From: Achromobacter sp. MFA1 R4 | GTDB taxonomy: Bacteria > Pseudomonadota > Gammaproteobacteria > Burkholderiales > Burkholderiaceae_B | Assembly: GCF_900156745.1 (NCBI RefSeq) | Contig: NZ_LT707065.1 | Location: 682,001 to 746,000, forward strand | Reading direction: 5' to 3' | DNA length: 64,000 nucleotides | In this document: piece after piece, positions 45,971 to 54,015 of the stretch | How positions within the stretch are numbered: position 1 is the first letter of the stretch | Layout: every line of letters starts with the position of its first letter | Translations under genes and position numbers: made by a program | Notes under the pieces: generated by a model | The model's database searches: none | The model's input: the letters and a program-made list of their open reading frames with translations, nothing else | Told to the model about the DNA's origin: nothing

Positions 45971-46501
45971 ATGCGCGCCGAAGACGAAGCCCGCATCCTC
46001 GCCTGCATCCCCAGCCTGCGCCGCTACGCGCGCGGGCTGACGGGCGATCCCGACCGGGCCGACGACCTGGTCCAGGACACGCTGGAGCGCGCCTGGAGCC
46101 GCTACTCCCGATGGCAGCGGCGCGGCGAGCTGCGCGCGTGGATGTTCGGCATCATGCACAACCATTTCATCGACGGCGTGCGCGCCGCCGGCCGGCGCAC
46201 CGACGTGACGGTCCCGGGCGACCTGCCCGACGCGCCGGTGCGCGCCACGCAGGCTGACCAGCTCGAAGTGCGGGACCTGGACCGCTGCCTGCAGGCCCTG
46301 CCCGCCGAACAGCGCGAGATCCTGCTGCTGATCGCCGTGGAAGACCTGACCTACCAGGAGACCGCCCAGATCCTGTCGGTGCCGATCGGCACCGTCATGT
46401 CGCGCCTCTCGCGGGCTCGCGAGAAGCTCGGCGCGCTGATGCAGGGCCGCGACGCCGGCAGGCGCCTGCGGCCCGTACCCACCCCGCGTGAAATGCCATG
46501 A
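45971..46501 (+). CDS. ECF-subfamily RNA polymerase sigma factor
   Basis: 176 residues. Region 2 (RRYARGLTGDPDRADDLVQDTLERAWSRY...WMFGIMHNHFID) and region 4 (LPAEQREILLLIAVEDLTYQETAQILSVPIGTVMSRLSRAREKL) are complete, with no region 3, as in ECF sigma factors. Its stop overlaps the start of the next gene, a membrane anti-sigma factor, so its release probably depends on an envelope signal. The promoter upstream of the secreted-protein gene is its likely own target. Confidence 0.93.
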   Translation: MRAEDEARILACIPSLRRYARGLTGDPDRADDLVQDTLERAWSRYSRWQRRGELRAWMFGIMHNHFIDGVRAAGRRTDVTVPGDLPDAPVRATQADQLEVRDLDRCLQALPAEQREILLLIAVEDLTYQETAQILSVPIGTVMSRLSRAREKLGALMQGRDAGRRLRPVPTPREMP

Positions 46502-47325
46502 ACGACAAACGCCTCCAACCGGTTCCCACCGCGGGCACGCCGATCACCGAAGCCGATCTGCATGGCTACGCCGACGGCCAACTGCCGGCCGCGCGCCATG
46601 CGGAGGTGGCCGCCTTCCTGGCCGCGCATCCGCAGGACCAGACCCGCGTGGACGACTGGCAGGCGCAGCGGCGCGCGCTGCGCGCCATGCTGGACCCGGT
46701 GCTGGACGAGCCCCTGCCGTTGCGCCTGCCGCTCAAGCCGCCCGCTCGCGTTTGGCCCTGGCGCGCGCTGGCGGCCAGCGTGGCGGTTGCCGTGGTCAGC
46801 GCCAGCGCGGCGTGGGTCGCGCGCGGCGCGGTGGACGCGCGCCATCTGCAAACCGTGCTGGCCGCTGCCGGCGCGGACCGCGCCGCGGCCGGCTACGCGC
46901 AGCGCGCCGCCATCGCCCACGCGGTCTATGCGCCCGACATGGGCCGCCCCGTCGAAGTCGGCGCCGACAACGAGAAGGGGCTGGTGACCTGGCTGACCAA
47001 GCGCATGGGCGAGCCGATGCGCGCGCCGTCGCTGTCGCAGGCGGGGTATGCGCTGATCGGCGGACGCCTGCTGCCCGGCGGGGCGGGGCCGGTGGCGCAA
47101 TTCATGTACGGCGCGGCCGACGGCCAGCGCCTGACCCTGTACATCACGCGCGAAGCGGCCGGCGGCCAGAACGCCTTCCAATTCACGCAGGAAGGCCCGG
47201 TGCGGGTGTTCTATTGGGTCGAAGGCGGGCTCGGCTATGCCCTGTCCGGCGCCGTCAGCCGCGATGAGCTGCAGCGCGTGTCGCAAGAGGTCTATCGGCA
47301 GCTTCAGGGCGAGGGCCAGGGCTAG
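46498..47325 (+). CDS. transmembrane anti-sigma factor
   Basis: 275 residues. The N-terminal cytoplasmic part has the anti-sigma pattern TEADLHGYADGQLPAARHAEVAAFLAAHP (about residues 17-45). One membrane helix follows (about residues 86-110: WPWRALAASVAVAVVSAS), then a periplasmic sensor domain of about 160 residues (GGRLLPGGAGPVAQFMY). The start overlaps the sigma factor stop (ATGA), the usual sign of a sigma/anti-sigma pair. The signal it senses is unknown. Similar pairs respond to oxidative or envelope stress. Confidence 0.88.
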   Translation: MNDKRLQPVPTAGTPITEADLHGYADGQLPAARHAEVAAFLAAHPQDQTRVDDWQAQRRALRAMLDPVLDEPLPLRLPLKPPARVWPWRALAASVAVAVVSASAAWVARGAVDARHLQTVLAAAGADRAAAGYAQRAAIAHAVYAPDMGRPVEVGADNEKGLVTWLTKRMGEPMRAPSLSQAGYALIGGRLLPGGAGPVAQFMYGAADGQRLTLYITREAAGGQNAFQFTQEGPVRVFYWVEGGLGYALSGAVSRDELQRVSQEVYRQLQGEGQG

Positions 47326-47333
47326 GGCCCCAT

Positions 47334-47367
47334 CGCCCCGCGTCCCCGGTCCGCGGCCGGCGGGGCG
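47334..47367. terminator. bidirectional GC hairpin between convergent genes
   Basis: CGCCCCGC and GCGGGGCG form a perfect 8-base stem around an 18-base loop that itself contains CCGCGG. It lies between the ends of the anti-sigma gene and the gntR gene, a suitable place for a shared terminator, though no T-run follows on either side. Confidence 0.4.
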
Positions 47368-47399
47368 CATCCGGCCTGCATCCGACCTGCATCCTGCCT
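47367..47399. repeat. 3 x 11-bp direct repeat
   Basis: GCATCCGGCCT, GCATCCGACCT and GCATCCTGCCT follow one another directly in the convergent intergenic gap. They are non-coding and differ at one or two positions. Confidence 0.6.
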
Positions 47400-47410
47400 T
47401 CGCCCGGCCC

Positions 47411-48139
47411 TCACCCCGCGCTGGCGCGCGCCTCGTGCAGCATGTGCAGCGTGATCTTGCGGACCTCGGCCTTGCTCATGTCGATATGGGACCGCAGCAT
47501 GCGCCCCGCCTCGTCGGCGCGGCGCGCCAGCACCGCGCGCAGGATGGCCGCGTGCTCGTCGTAGGTGGCGTCGACGCGGAAATCCTTGGTGAAGTCCAGC
47601 CGCCGCACGATGCGGATCTTTTCCGTGACGTCGCGGTGGATCAGCGCCATCTCGGGATTGCCCGCGGCGGCCACCAGCGAGCAATGAAACGCCTCATCCA
47701 GCTGCGCCACCAGCCGCCCGTCCAGGATGCGCTGCGGCGGCGGCACCAGCCACACGTCGGTCAGCGCGCCCAGGATCCCGGTCGTGTCCATGTGTTCGCG
47801 CGCGCACAGCTTGTCCACGGCCGCCAGTTCCAGCACCACGCGCACGTCGTACAGCGCCTCGAAGCGTTCGAAGTCGAACGGACGGACCTGCCAGCCGCTG
47901 CGCGGACGGGCCAGCACGAAGCCCTCGCGTTCCAGGCGCGCCAGGCCGAGCCGCACGGGGGTGCGGCTCACGCCCAGGCGCGCCACCAGGTCGGCCTCGG
48001 TGAAGCGTTCGCCGGGCAGCATGCGAAAGGCGAACAGGTCGTCCTTGATGCGCTGGTAGACCTGATCGGCCAGCGAGCCGGCCAGCGCCGGCGCCTGGCG
48101 GATGGCCGGACCGGCCTGGACGGCTTCCAGGCGCATCAT
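47411..48139 (-). CDS. GntR-family (FCD) regulator of the urea amidolyase genes
   Basis: About 242 residues. The N-terminal GntR winged helix (LADQVYQRIKDDLFAFRMLPGERFTEADLVARLGVSRTPVRLGLARLEREGFV) is followed by a helical FCD ligand-binding domain with metal-site-like residues (DEAFHCSLVAAAGN, YDEHAAILRAVLA, LRSHI). The start is an ATGATG that overlaps the urea carboxylase stop, so the regulator is the last gene of the allophanate hydrolase-urea carboxylase operon. A GntR-type palindrome at that operon's promoter (53657-53668) is its likely operator. The ligand may be urea, allophanate or a nitrogen metabolite. Confidence 0.9.
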   Translation of the reverse strand: MMRLEAVQAGPAIRQAPALAGSLADQVYQRIKDDLFAFRMLPGERFTEADLVARLGVSRTPVRLGLARLEREGFVLARPRSGWQVRPFDFERFEALYDVRVVLELAAVDKLCAREHMDTTGILGALTDVWLVPPPQRILDGRLVAQLDEAFHCSLVAAAGNPEMALIHRDVTEKIRIVRRLDFTKDFRVDATYDEHAAILRAVLARRADEAGRMLRSHIDMSKAEVRKITLHMLHEARASAG

Positions 48140-51100
48140 CCGGCGACGACGCACGTGGCGTCTTCAGTGATGACGATGAGCGGATCGCCCGCGTTCACGG
48201 GCTTGCCGGGGACGCAGCGGATGGCCGACACCGTGCCCGACACGGGCGAGATGACGGACAGCTCCATCTTCATGGCTTCGACCACCACCAGCGTGTCGCC
48301 GGCCGAGACGGTCTGCCCCACCTGGACCGGGATCTTCCAGATGTTGCCGCACATGTCGGCGCTGACCAGGCGCTCGCCGTCGCGCAGGACGGTCTCGGCC
48401 TCGGGTTCGGCGGCAGGCGGTTCGGCCGCCACGTCTTCCGTCTTCCAGAGCGCCACCTCGGCATCGAAGGCCGTCTTCTGGCGGGCCTGGAAGTCGGCGA
48501 TGCTGTCGGCCTGTTCGGCCAGGAAACGCTGGTGCGCCGCGAAGTCGAACATCTCCTCTTCGATGCGGACCGTGGCGCGGCCTTCGCGGAAATCCTCGCG
48601 CAGGACGTCGAGTTCGGCTTCCGTGACGGGATAGAAACGCACCTGATCGAAAAAGCGCAGCAGCCAGGGCTTGCCGTCCTGGAACACCGGGTTCTTCAGG
48701 AATTTGTTCCAGATGGGCAGCGTGCGGCCCACGAGCTGGTAACCGCCCGGCGAGTCCATGCCGTAGATGCACATGTACACGCCGCCGATGCCCACCGTGC
48801 CTTCGGCCGTGAAGGTGCGCGCCGGGTTGTACTTGGACGTCAGCAGGCGATGGCGCGGATCGATCGGCACCGCGCACGGCGCGCCCAGGTAGACGTCGCC
48901 CAGGCCCATGATCAGGTAGCTCGCGTCAAACACGATGCGGCGCACCTCGTCGCGGTCGTCCAGGCCGTTGATGCGCTGGATGAAGTCCACGTTGTTCGGC
49001 AGCCAGGGCGCGCTGGCGCGCACGGTCTCCTGGTAACGCTGCACGGCGCCCAGCGTGGCGGAATCCTCGAACGCCATGGGCAGGTACACGACGCGCGTCG
49101 GCACCTTCAGCGTGGCGACGTCGGCCAGCCCCGCCTCGATCTCCAGCAACTTCGCGATCAGCGCGCCTTGCAGGATGACGCGGCTGTCGTAGCGGATCTG
49201 CAGCGAGCGCACGCCCGGCGACAGCTCCAGCACGCCCGCGACCGGGTCGGCGTTCAGCGCCTCCATCAGCAGGTGGATGCGCATGCGCAGCGCCAGGTCC
49301 AGCACGTTGTCGCCGTATTCCAGCAGCAGGTAGCCGTCGCCCGCCTGCCGGTACGACACGGACGGGCGCGCGCCTTCGGCCGGCAGCGCGGCGACGATGG
49401 TCTCGGAGACGGTGGCGGGCACCGGCGCGGGCGCGGTCGCCGCGGGCGCCGCCGGCGCCAGGTCGGCGATGCTGCGGCCCTGCGCGGCTTCCAGCGCCAC
49501 CGCCTGCGGGTAGTCGATACGCACGAACCGGATGCGGTCGCCGGGCTTGACCTGCCCGACCTTCCACAACTCGGCGCGGGCGATGGTGACGGGGCACACG
49601 AAGCCGCCCAGGCTGGGGCCATCGCGCGTCAGGATGACGGGGCTGTCCCCGGTGAAATTGATGCTGCCGACCGCGTATTCGCAATCATGGATGTTGGACG
49701 GATGCAGCCCCGCCTCGCCGCCGTTCTCGCGCGCCCAGGTGGGCTTGGGGCCGATCAGGCGCACGCCCAGGCGGTTGGAGTTGTAGTGCACCTCCCAGTC
49801 CGCGGCGAAGAAGGCGTCGATGGCTTCGGGCTGGAAGAAGTCCGGCGCGCCATGCGGGCCGTACAGCACGCCGATTTCCCAGGTGTTGCCGTACTCCGGA
49901 ATCAGCGCGGCGGGCGCGGCCTGGGGCTGCGCCTGGGGCGCCGCCGCCGTCGCGCCGGCCAGTTCATGCCGCATCACGGGCAGCATGTCGCCCACGCGCA
50001 GCGTGCGGCCGGCATGGCCGCCGAACTGGCCCAGCGCAAACGTGGAACGGCTGCCCAGGTAGAGCGGCACGTCCAGGCCGTTGCGCACCGCCAGATAGCT
50101 GCGGCAGCCGGACAGCGCGCGGCCGGTGGCCAGCACTTGGCCCGAGCGCACGGAGATGGGTTGCCACATGGGCACGGGCTCGCCGTCCAGCGTGGCGGCG
50201 CAGGACGCCCCGGTCAGCGCCACGACCGCGTCGCCGTGAAAGCGCAGCGTCGGCCCGACCAGCGTGGTTTCCAGGCCGGCCGCGTCTGGCGCGTTGCCCA
50301 CGATGCGGTTGGCGATGCGAAATGCGTAGTCGTCCATGGGACCGGACGGCGGCACGCCGATGTCCCAGTAGCCGGCACGGCCGGGATAGTCCTGCACGCT
50401 GGTGTAGGTGCCCGCTTCCAGCACCTCGATGGCCGCGGGCCGATACGCGAAGCTTTCCAGAAAGCGGGTGGACAGCTTGCCGGCGCGGAACCGTTCGTCG
50501 GCGACGATCTGGCGCAGGTAGTCCAGGTTGGTCGCGATGCCGTGCAGCCGCGTCCGGGCGAGCGCATCGGCCAGCTTGTCCAGCGCGGCCTCGCGCGTGT
50601 CCGCGTGCACGATCAGCTTGGCCAGCATCGGATCATAGAAGGCGGGCACGTCCGTGCCGGTCTCGACCCAGCCGTCGACGCGCACGCCATCCGGGAAGGA
50701 CACTTCGGTCAACACCCCGGGCGAAGGCTGGAACTGGCGCAGCGGATCCTCGGCGTACAGGCGCACCTCGATGGATGCGCCCTGCGGGGCGCGCGACATG
50801 GCCTTGTAGTCCAGCGGTTCGCCCGCCGCGACACGCAGCATGCATTCCACCAGGTCCAGGCCGGTGACGGCCTCGGTGACCGGATGTTCGACCTGCAGGC
50901 GCGTGTTGACCTCCAGGAAATAAAAGCTGTCGCGCGCGGGGTCGTAGATGAACTCCACCGTGCCGGCGGAGCGGTATTTCACGGATTCGCCGAGCTTGAC
51001 GGCGGCGTCCAGGAGCGCGGCGCGCGTGGCGGCCGGCAAGGCCGGCGCCGGCGTTTCCTCGATGACCTTCTGGTTGCGGCGCTGCACCGAGCAATCGCGT

Positions 51101-51774
51101 TCGCCCAGCGCCAGCACGCGGCCCGCGCCGTCGCCGAAGATCTGCACCTCGACGTGCCGCGCATTGTCCACATAGCGTTCGATGAAGGCGCCGCCATCGC
51201 GGAAGAAGTGTTCGCCCATGCGTTGCACGCTGTCGAACGCCACCGTGAGTTCGGCCTCGTTCTCGCAGCGCGACAGGCCGATGCCGCCGCCGCCCGCCGT
51301 GCTCTTGAGCATCACCGGATAGCCGATGCGCTCGGCCTGCGACAACGCCTCGCCCAGGCTGGCGAGCAGCCCGGTGCCGGGCGTCATCGGCACGCCGGCC
51401 TCGGCCGCCAGCTCGCGCGAACGGTGCTTCAGGCCGAACTCGCGGATCTGCAGCGGAGTGGGACCGACGAAGGCGATGCCCGCGGCCTCGCAGGCTTCGG
51501 CGAAATCGGCGCTCTCGGAAAGAAAGCCATAGCCCGGATAGATCGCCTGCGCGCCATGCTCGCGCGCGGCGGCCAGCAGCAGATCCATGCGCAGGTAACT
51601 GTCTGCCGCTTTCTCGCCGCCCAGCGCGACGGCCACGTCGGCCTCGCGCACATGCGCGGCGTTGCGGTCCGGGTCGGAATAGACGGCGACGCTGCGGATG
51701 CCCAGGCGCTTGAGGGTGCGGATGGCGCGGACGGCGATTTCGCCGCGGTTTGCAATCAGAACGGTATCGAACAC
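48136..51774 (-). CDS. uca: urea carboxylase
   Basis: A 1212-residue biotin-dependent enzyme that makes allophanate from urea, bicarbonate and ATP. In order: biotin carboxylase domain (FDTVLIANRGEIAVRAIRTLK at the start; ATP-grasp loop STAGGGGIGLSR; about residues 1-450), a KipA/AHS2-like domain (about 470-770), a KipI/AHS1-like domain (about 800-1030), and a C-terminal biotinyl domain. The biotinylated lysine is K1169 in VEAMKMELS. The order and length match bacterial urea carboxylases. It lies 27 bases after allophanate hydrolase. The window shows no urease genes, so urea would be used by this route. Confidence 0.96.
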   Translation of the reverse strand: MFDTVLIANRGEIAVRAIRTLKRLGIRSVAVYSDPDRNAAHVREADVAVALGGEKAADSYLRMDLLLAAAREHGAQAIYPGYGFLSESADFAEACEAAGIAFVGPTPLQIREFGLKHRSRELAAEAGVPMTPGTGLLASLGEALSQAERIGYPVMLKSTAGGGGIGLSRCENEAELTVAFDSVQRMGEHFFRDGGAFIERYVDNARHVEVQIFGDGAGRVLALGERDCSVQRRNQKVIEETPAPALPAATRAALLDAAVKLGESVKYRSAGTVEFIYDPARDSFYFLEVNTRLQVEHPVTEAVTGLDLVECMLRVAAGEPLDYKAMSRAPQGASIEVRLYAEDPLRQFQPSPGVLTEVSFPDGVRVDGWVETGTDVPAFYDPMLAKLIVHADTREAALDKLADALARTRLHGIATNLDYLRQIVADERFRAGKLSTRFLESFAYRPAAIEVLEAGTYTSVQDYPGRAGYWDIGVPPSGPMDDYAFRIANRIVGNAPDAAGLETTLVGPTLRFHGDAVVALTGASCAATLDGEPVPMWQPISVRSGQVLATGRALSGCRSYLAVRNGLDVPLYLGSRSTFALGQFGGHAGRTLRVGDMLPVMRHELAGATAAAPQAQPQAAPAALIPEYGNTWEIGVLYGPHGAPDFFQPEAIDAFFAADWEVHYNSNRLGVRLIGPKPTWARENGGEAGLHPSNIHDCEYAVGSINFTGDSPVILTRDGPSLGGFVCPVTIARAELWKVGQVKPGDRIRFVRIDYPQAVALEAAQGRSIADLAPAAPAATAPAPVPATVSETIVAALPAEGARPSVSYRQAGDGYLLLEYGDNVLDLALRMRIHLLMEALNADPVAGVLELSPGVRSLQIRYDSRVILQGALIAKLLEIEAGLADVATLKVPTRVVYLPMAFEDSATLGAVQRYQETVRASAPWLPNNVDFIQRINGLDDRDEVRRIVFDASYLIMGLGDVYLGAPCAVPIDPRHRLLTSKYNPARTFTAEGTVGIGGVYMCIYGMDSPGGYQLVGRTLPIWNKFLKNPVFQDGKPWLLRFFDQVRFYPVTEAELDVLREDFREGRATVRIEEEMFDFAAHQRFLAEQADSIADFQARQKTAFDAEVALWKTEDVAAEPPAAEPEAETVLRDGERLVSADMCGNIWKIPVQVGQTVSAGDTLVVVEAMKMELSVISPVSGTVSAIRCVPGKPVNAGDPLIVITEDATCVVAG

Positions 51775-51801
51775 GGTGCGACTCCCAGGTATAGGGCGGG
51801 G

Positions 51802-53643
51802 TTATCGGGTGGCGGCGCCGAGGCTGGCCAGGTAGGCGCGCCAGCCGCCGAAGTCGGTGATGTCGCGCGCGCCGTCCAGGCCGCGCGGCTCGCAGATGAA
51901 GCCCTTGACGAGCCGGCCGTCGGCCAGCTCCAGCGTGCCGATGCCCAGCGGCGCGGGAATCTCGGCCACGAAGGCGCCGAACGCCGTCACGGGCACGTCC
52001 CACAGCTCGACCTCGATGGCGGCGCCGCTTTGCATCTTCACCAGCCCGGGCTTGGGCGGCGTGGTGTTGGCCAGCGCGAAGAGGCGGTAGTCGCCCGCCG
52101 TCGCGGTCTTCTCCACGAACACCGCATGGCGCGACGTCAGTTGATGGTTCAGCGGCATGCCGGTCAGGTGCGCGCCCACGACCGCGACGCGCACGGTATC
52201 GGCGGACGGCGCGGTGTCCGCGGCGATGGACGGCAAGGGCTCGCCCGTGGCGCCCAGCGGCAGGCCGCGACGGGCCTGCCACTGGCGGCCGAACTGCGCC
52301 AGCGCGCGGTCCTGCCAGGCCAGGCCGATCAGCGTGATGCCCGAGGGCAGGCCGTCGGCCCGCATGCCGGCCGGCACCGCCAGCGCGGACAGGTCGGCCA
52401 GGTTGGCGAAATTGGTATAGACGCCCAGGCGGGAATTGAGCGTGACGGGGTCTGCCTCCAGTTGCGCGATGGTGTAGATGGAAGGCGAGGTCGGCACGAC
52501 CAGCGCGTCAAAGCCCTCCAGCGCGCGATGGATCTGGCGCGTCAGCTCGGCGCGCCGGTATTCGGCCTCGAACGCGTCCAGCGCGCTGTAGTTGGCGGCC
52601 TGCTCGACGATGCCGCGCACGACCGGATTGATGGCGTCGGGATTTTCCTTCCACAATTCCTGCACGGCGGCAAAGCGCTCGGCCACCCAGGGCCCCTGGT
52701 ACAGCAGCGCGGCCAGTTCGTTGAAAGGCCCGAAGTCGATGGGCTCGACCTGCGCGCCGTCCGCGCGCAGCGCCCGCACCGCATCCTCGAACACGGCGGC
52801 GGCCTGCGCGTCGCCAAAGAACTCCAGCGATGCGGGCACCGCCAGCCGCGGCGTCTTGGGCCACGGCAGCGACGCGCCGGCCGGCATGCGGCGTGAATAC
52901 GGGTCGGCGTCGTCATAGCCGCCCGCCACCGCGGCGACCTTCTCGGCGTCGTCCACCGTCAGCGCGAAGATCGACACGCAGTCCAGCGTGCGGCAGGCGG
53001 GCACCACGCCCGCCGTGCTGAGCCAGCCCTTGGTGGGCTTCAGGCCCACGATGTTGTTGAAACCCGCCGGCACGCGGCCCGATCCCGCAGTGTCGGTGCC
53101 CAGCGAAAACGCCGCGATGCCGCGCGCCACCACCGAGGCGGATCCCGAACTGGAACCGCCGCTGACATATTCGGGATTGAAGGTGTTGGCCACGGCGCCA
53201 TGCGGCGAGCGCGTGCCCACCAGGCCGGTCGCGAACTGATCCAGGTTGGTCTTGCCGATGAGAATGGCGCCGGCCGCGCGCAGGCGGCGCACGACGGTGG
53301 CGTCTTCCCGCGCCGTATAGGCGAACTCGGGGCAGGCCGCGGTCGTGGGCCAGCCCGCGGCGTCGATGTTGTCCTTGATGGCGAAGGGCACGCCATACAG
53401 CGGCAAACGCGAGAGGTCGCCGCCCGCCGCGGCCAGCAGCAGGCGCAGGCCGTCCAGCTGTTCGTCGAGTTGCGCGCGGTCCACGCGCCGTATCCAGGCG
53501 TTGTCGCCGGCGTTATCCGACGCGTCGCCCACGGCGGCATAGCCCGCCAACAGCGCCTCGGGTTGCGCCCCGTCGCGGTAGGCGGACTGCCACTGCGCGA
53601 TCGTCCAACCGGCGGGGCTCTTCTGCGTTGCTGCGGCATTCAT
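51802..53643 (-). CDS. atzF: allophanate hydrolase
   Basis: A 613-residue enzyme that splits allophanate into ammonia and CO2, completing ATP-dependent urea use. The N-terminal amidase-signature domain has the catalytic lysine K90 (PFAIKDNIDAAG), cis-serine S164 in SGGSSSGSAS and nucleophile S188 in GTDTAGSGR. The C-terminal ~150 residues form the extra allophanate hydrolase domain (VRVAVVGAHLTGMPLNHQL). The ATG at 53643 has an AGGA ribosome-binding site. It heads the leftward urea operon behind a sigma-54 promoter and a GntR operator. Confidence 0.94.
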   Translation of the reverse strand: MNAAATQKSPAGWTIAQWQSAYRDGAQPEALLAGYAAVGDASDNAGDNAWIRRVDRAQLDEQLDGLRLLLAAAGGDLSRLPLYGVPFAIKDNIDAAGWPTTAACPEFAYTAREDATVVRRLRAAGAILIGKTNLDQFATGLVGTRSPHGAVANTFNPEYVSGGSSSGSASVVARGIAAFSLGTDTAGSGRVPAGFNNIVGLKPTKGWLSTAGVVPACRTLDCVSIFALTVDDAEKVAAVAGGYDDADPYSRRMPAGASLPWPKTPRLAVPASLEFFGDAQAAAVFEDAVRALRADGAQVEPIDFGPFNELAALLYQGPWVAERFAAVQELWKENPDAINPVVRGIVEQAANYSALDAFEAEYRRAELTRQIHRALEGFDALVVPTSPSIYTIAQLEADPVTLNSRLGVYTNFANLADLSALAVPAGMRADGLPSGITLIGLAWQDRALAQFGRQWQARRGLPLGATGEPLPSIAADTAPSADTVRVAVVGAHLTGMPLNHQLTSRHAVFVEKTATAGDYRLFALANTTPPKPGLVKMQSGAAIEVELWDVPVTAFGAFVAEIPAPLGIGTLELADGRLVKGFICEPRGLDGARDITDFGGWRAYLASLGAATR

Positions 53644-53656
53644 GCTGGAATCCTTT

Positions 53657-53668
53657 CTTGTATACAAG
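53657..53668. promoter_or_regulatory. GntR-type operator near the atzF transcription start
   Basis: CTTGTATACAAG is a perfect 12-base palindrome holding the GntR-family core TGTATACA. It is 14-25 bases upstream of the atzF start codon and just downstream of the predicted sigma-54 transcription start (about 53670). A bound repressor there would block elongation or open-complex formation. The regulator gene is in the same operon. Confidence 0.7.
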
Positions 53669-53680
53669 TACGGATTCCCA

Positions 53681-53696
53681 AGCAATCTGCGTGCCA
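53681..53696 (-). promoter_or_regulatory. sigma-54 promoter for atzF-uca-gntR
   Basis: On the minus strand the sequence reads TGGCAC-GCAGA-TTGCT, a full match to the -24/-12 consensus (GG and GC separated by 10 bases). The predicted start is near 53670. Sigma-54 needs an activator such as NtrC, which places allophanate hydrolase and urea carboxylase under nitrogen-limitation control. Confidence 0.8.
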
Positions 53697-53803
53697 TGTT
53701 GGCGGCAACCTTGGCCTTCCCTCTGGAACGCCGATGCCCCCTGCGCAGATTGCGGTCCGGCCGCCGCCGCGCGCCGTGCGCACCGCACCGAGATCGGGCG
53801 GAT

Positions 53804-53818
53804 CGCGCACCTGTCTTG
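53804..53818. promoter_or_regulatory. NtrC-like dyad between the two sigma-54 promoters
   Basis: GCAC-N7-GTGC matches the spacing and core of NtrC enhancer half-sites. Its centre is about 140 bases from each predicted transcription start (about 53670 leftward and 53950 rightward), a usual enhancer distance, so one site could serve both operons. Confidence 0.6.
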
Positions 53819-53923
53819 TGCACGCCGCACCGTTTTGATCGCGCCGGCGCCGCGCGGCCGACGCCTCCCGCCTTCGCGTAAACACCCCCTCCTCATACAG
53901 CGGCCGCGGCCTGCGCCATCACT

Positions 53924-53939
53924 TGGCACGCCTTTTGCT
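53924..53939 (+). promoter_or_regulatory. sigma-54 promoter for urtABCDE
   Basis: TGGCAC-GCCTT-TTGCT matches the -24/-12 sigma-54 consensus with correct spacing (GG, 10 bases, GC). The predicted transcription start is near 53950, about 65 bases upstream of the urtA ATG. This indicates NtrC-type nitrogen control of urea uptake. Confidence 0.85.
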
Positions 53940-54015
53940 TTTGAGTCCTACGTTGTCGGGTGTTGTTCAGAACGTTCTCGCCGGCCAGACCGGCCCATTC
54001 CATCCAGGAGTCACC

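Larger units (their letters stand above)
53644..54015. other. divergent urea regulatory region, no gene
   Basis: 372 bases between the divergent atzF-uca-gntR and urtABCDE operons. I see no conserved coding sequence here. It contains a GntR-type palindrome and a sigma-54 promoter facing atzF, a sigma-54 promoter facing urtA, and an NtrC-like dyad between them, each listed separately. Confidence 0.8.

Noticed and set aside
48532..52896. 1454-residue open frame on the plus strand
   Set aside because: It is antisense to urea carboxylase and allophanate hydrolase, which have complete catalytic motifs. Its own product is compositionally biased and domainless.
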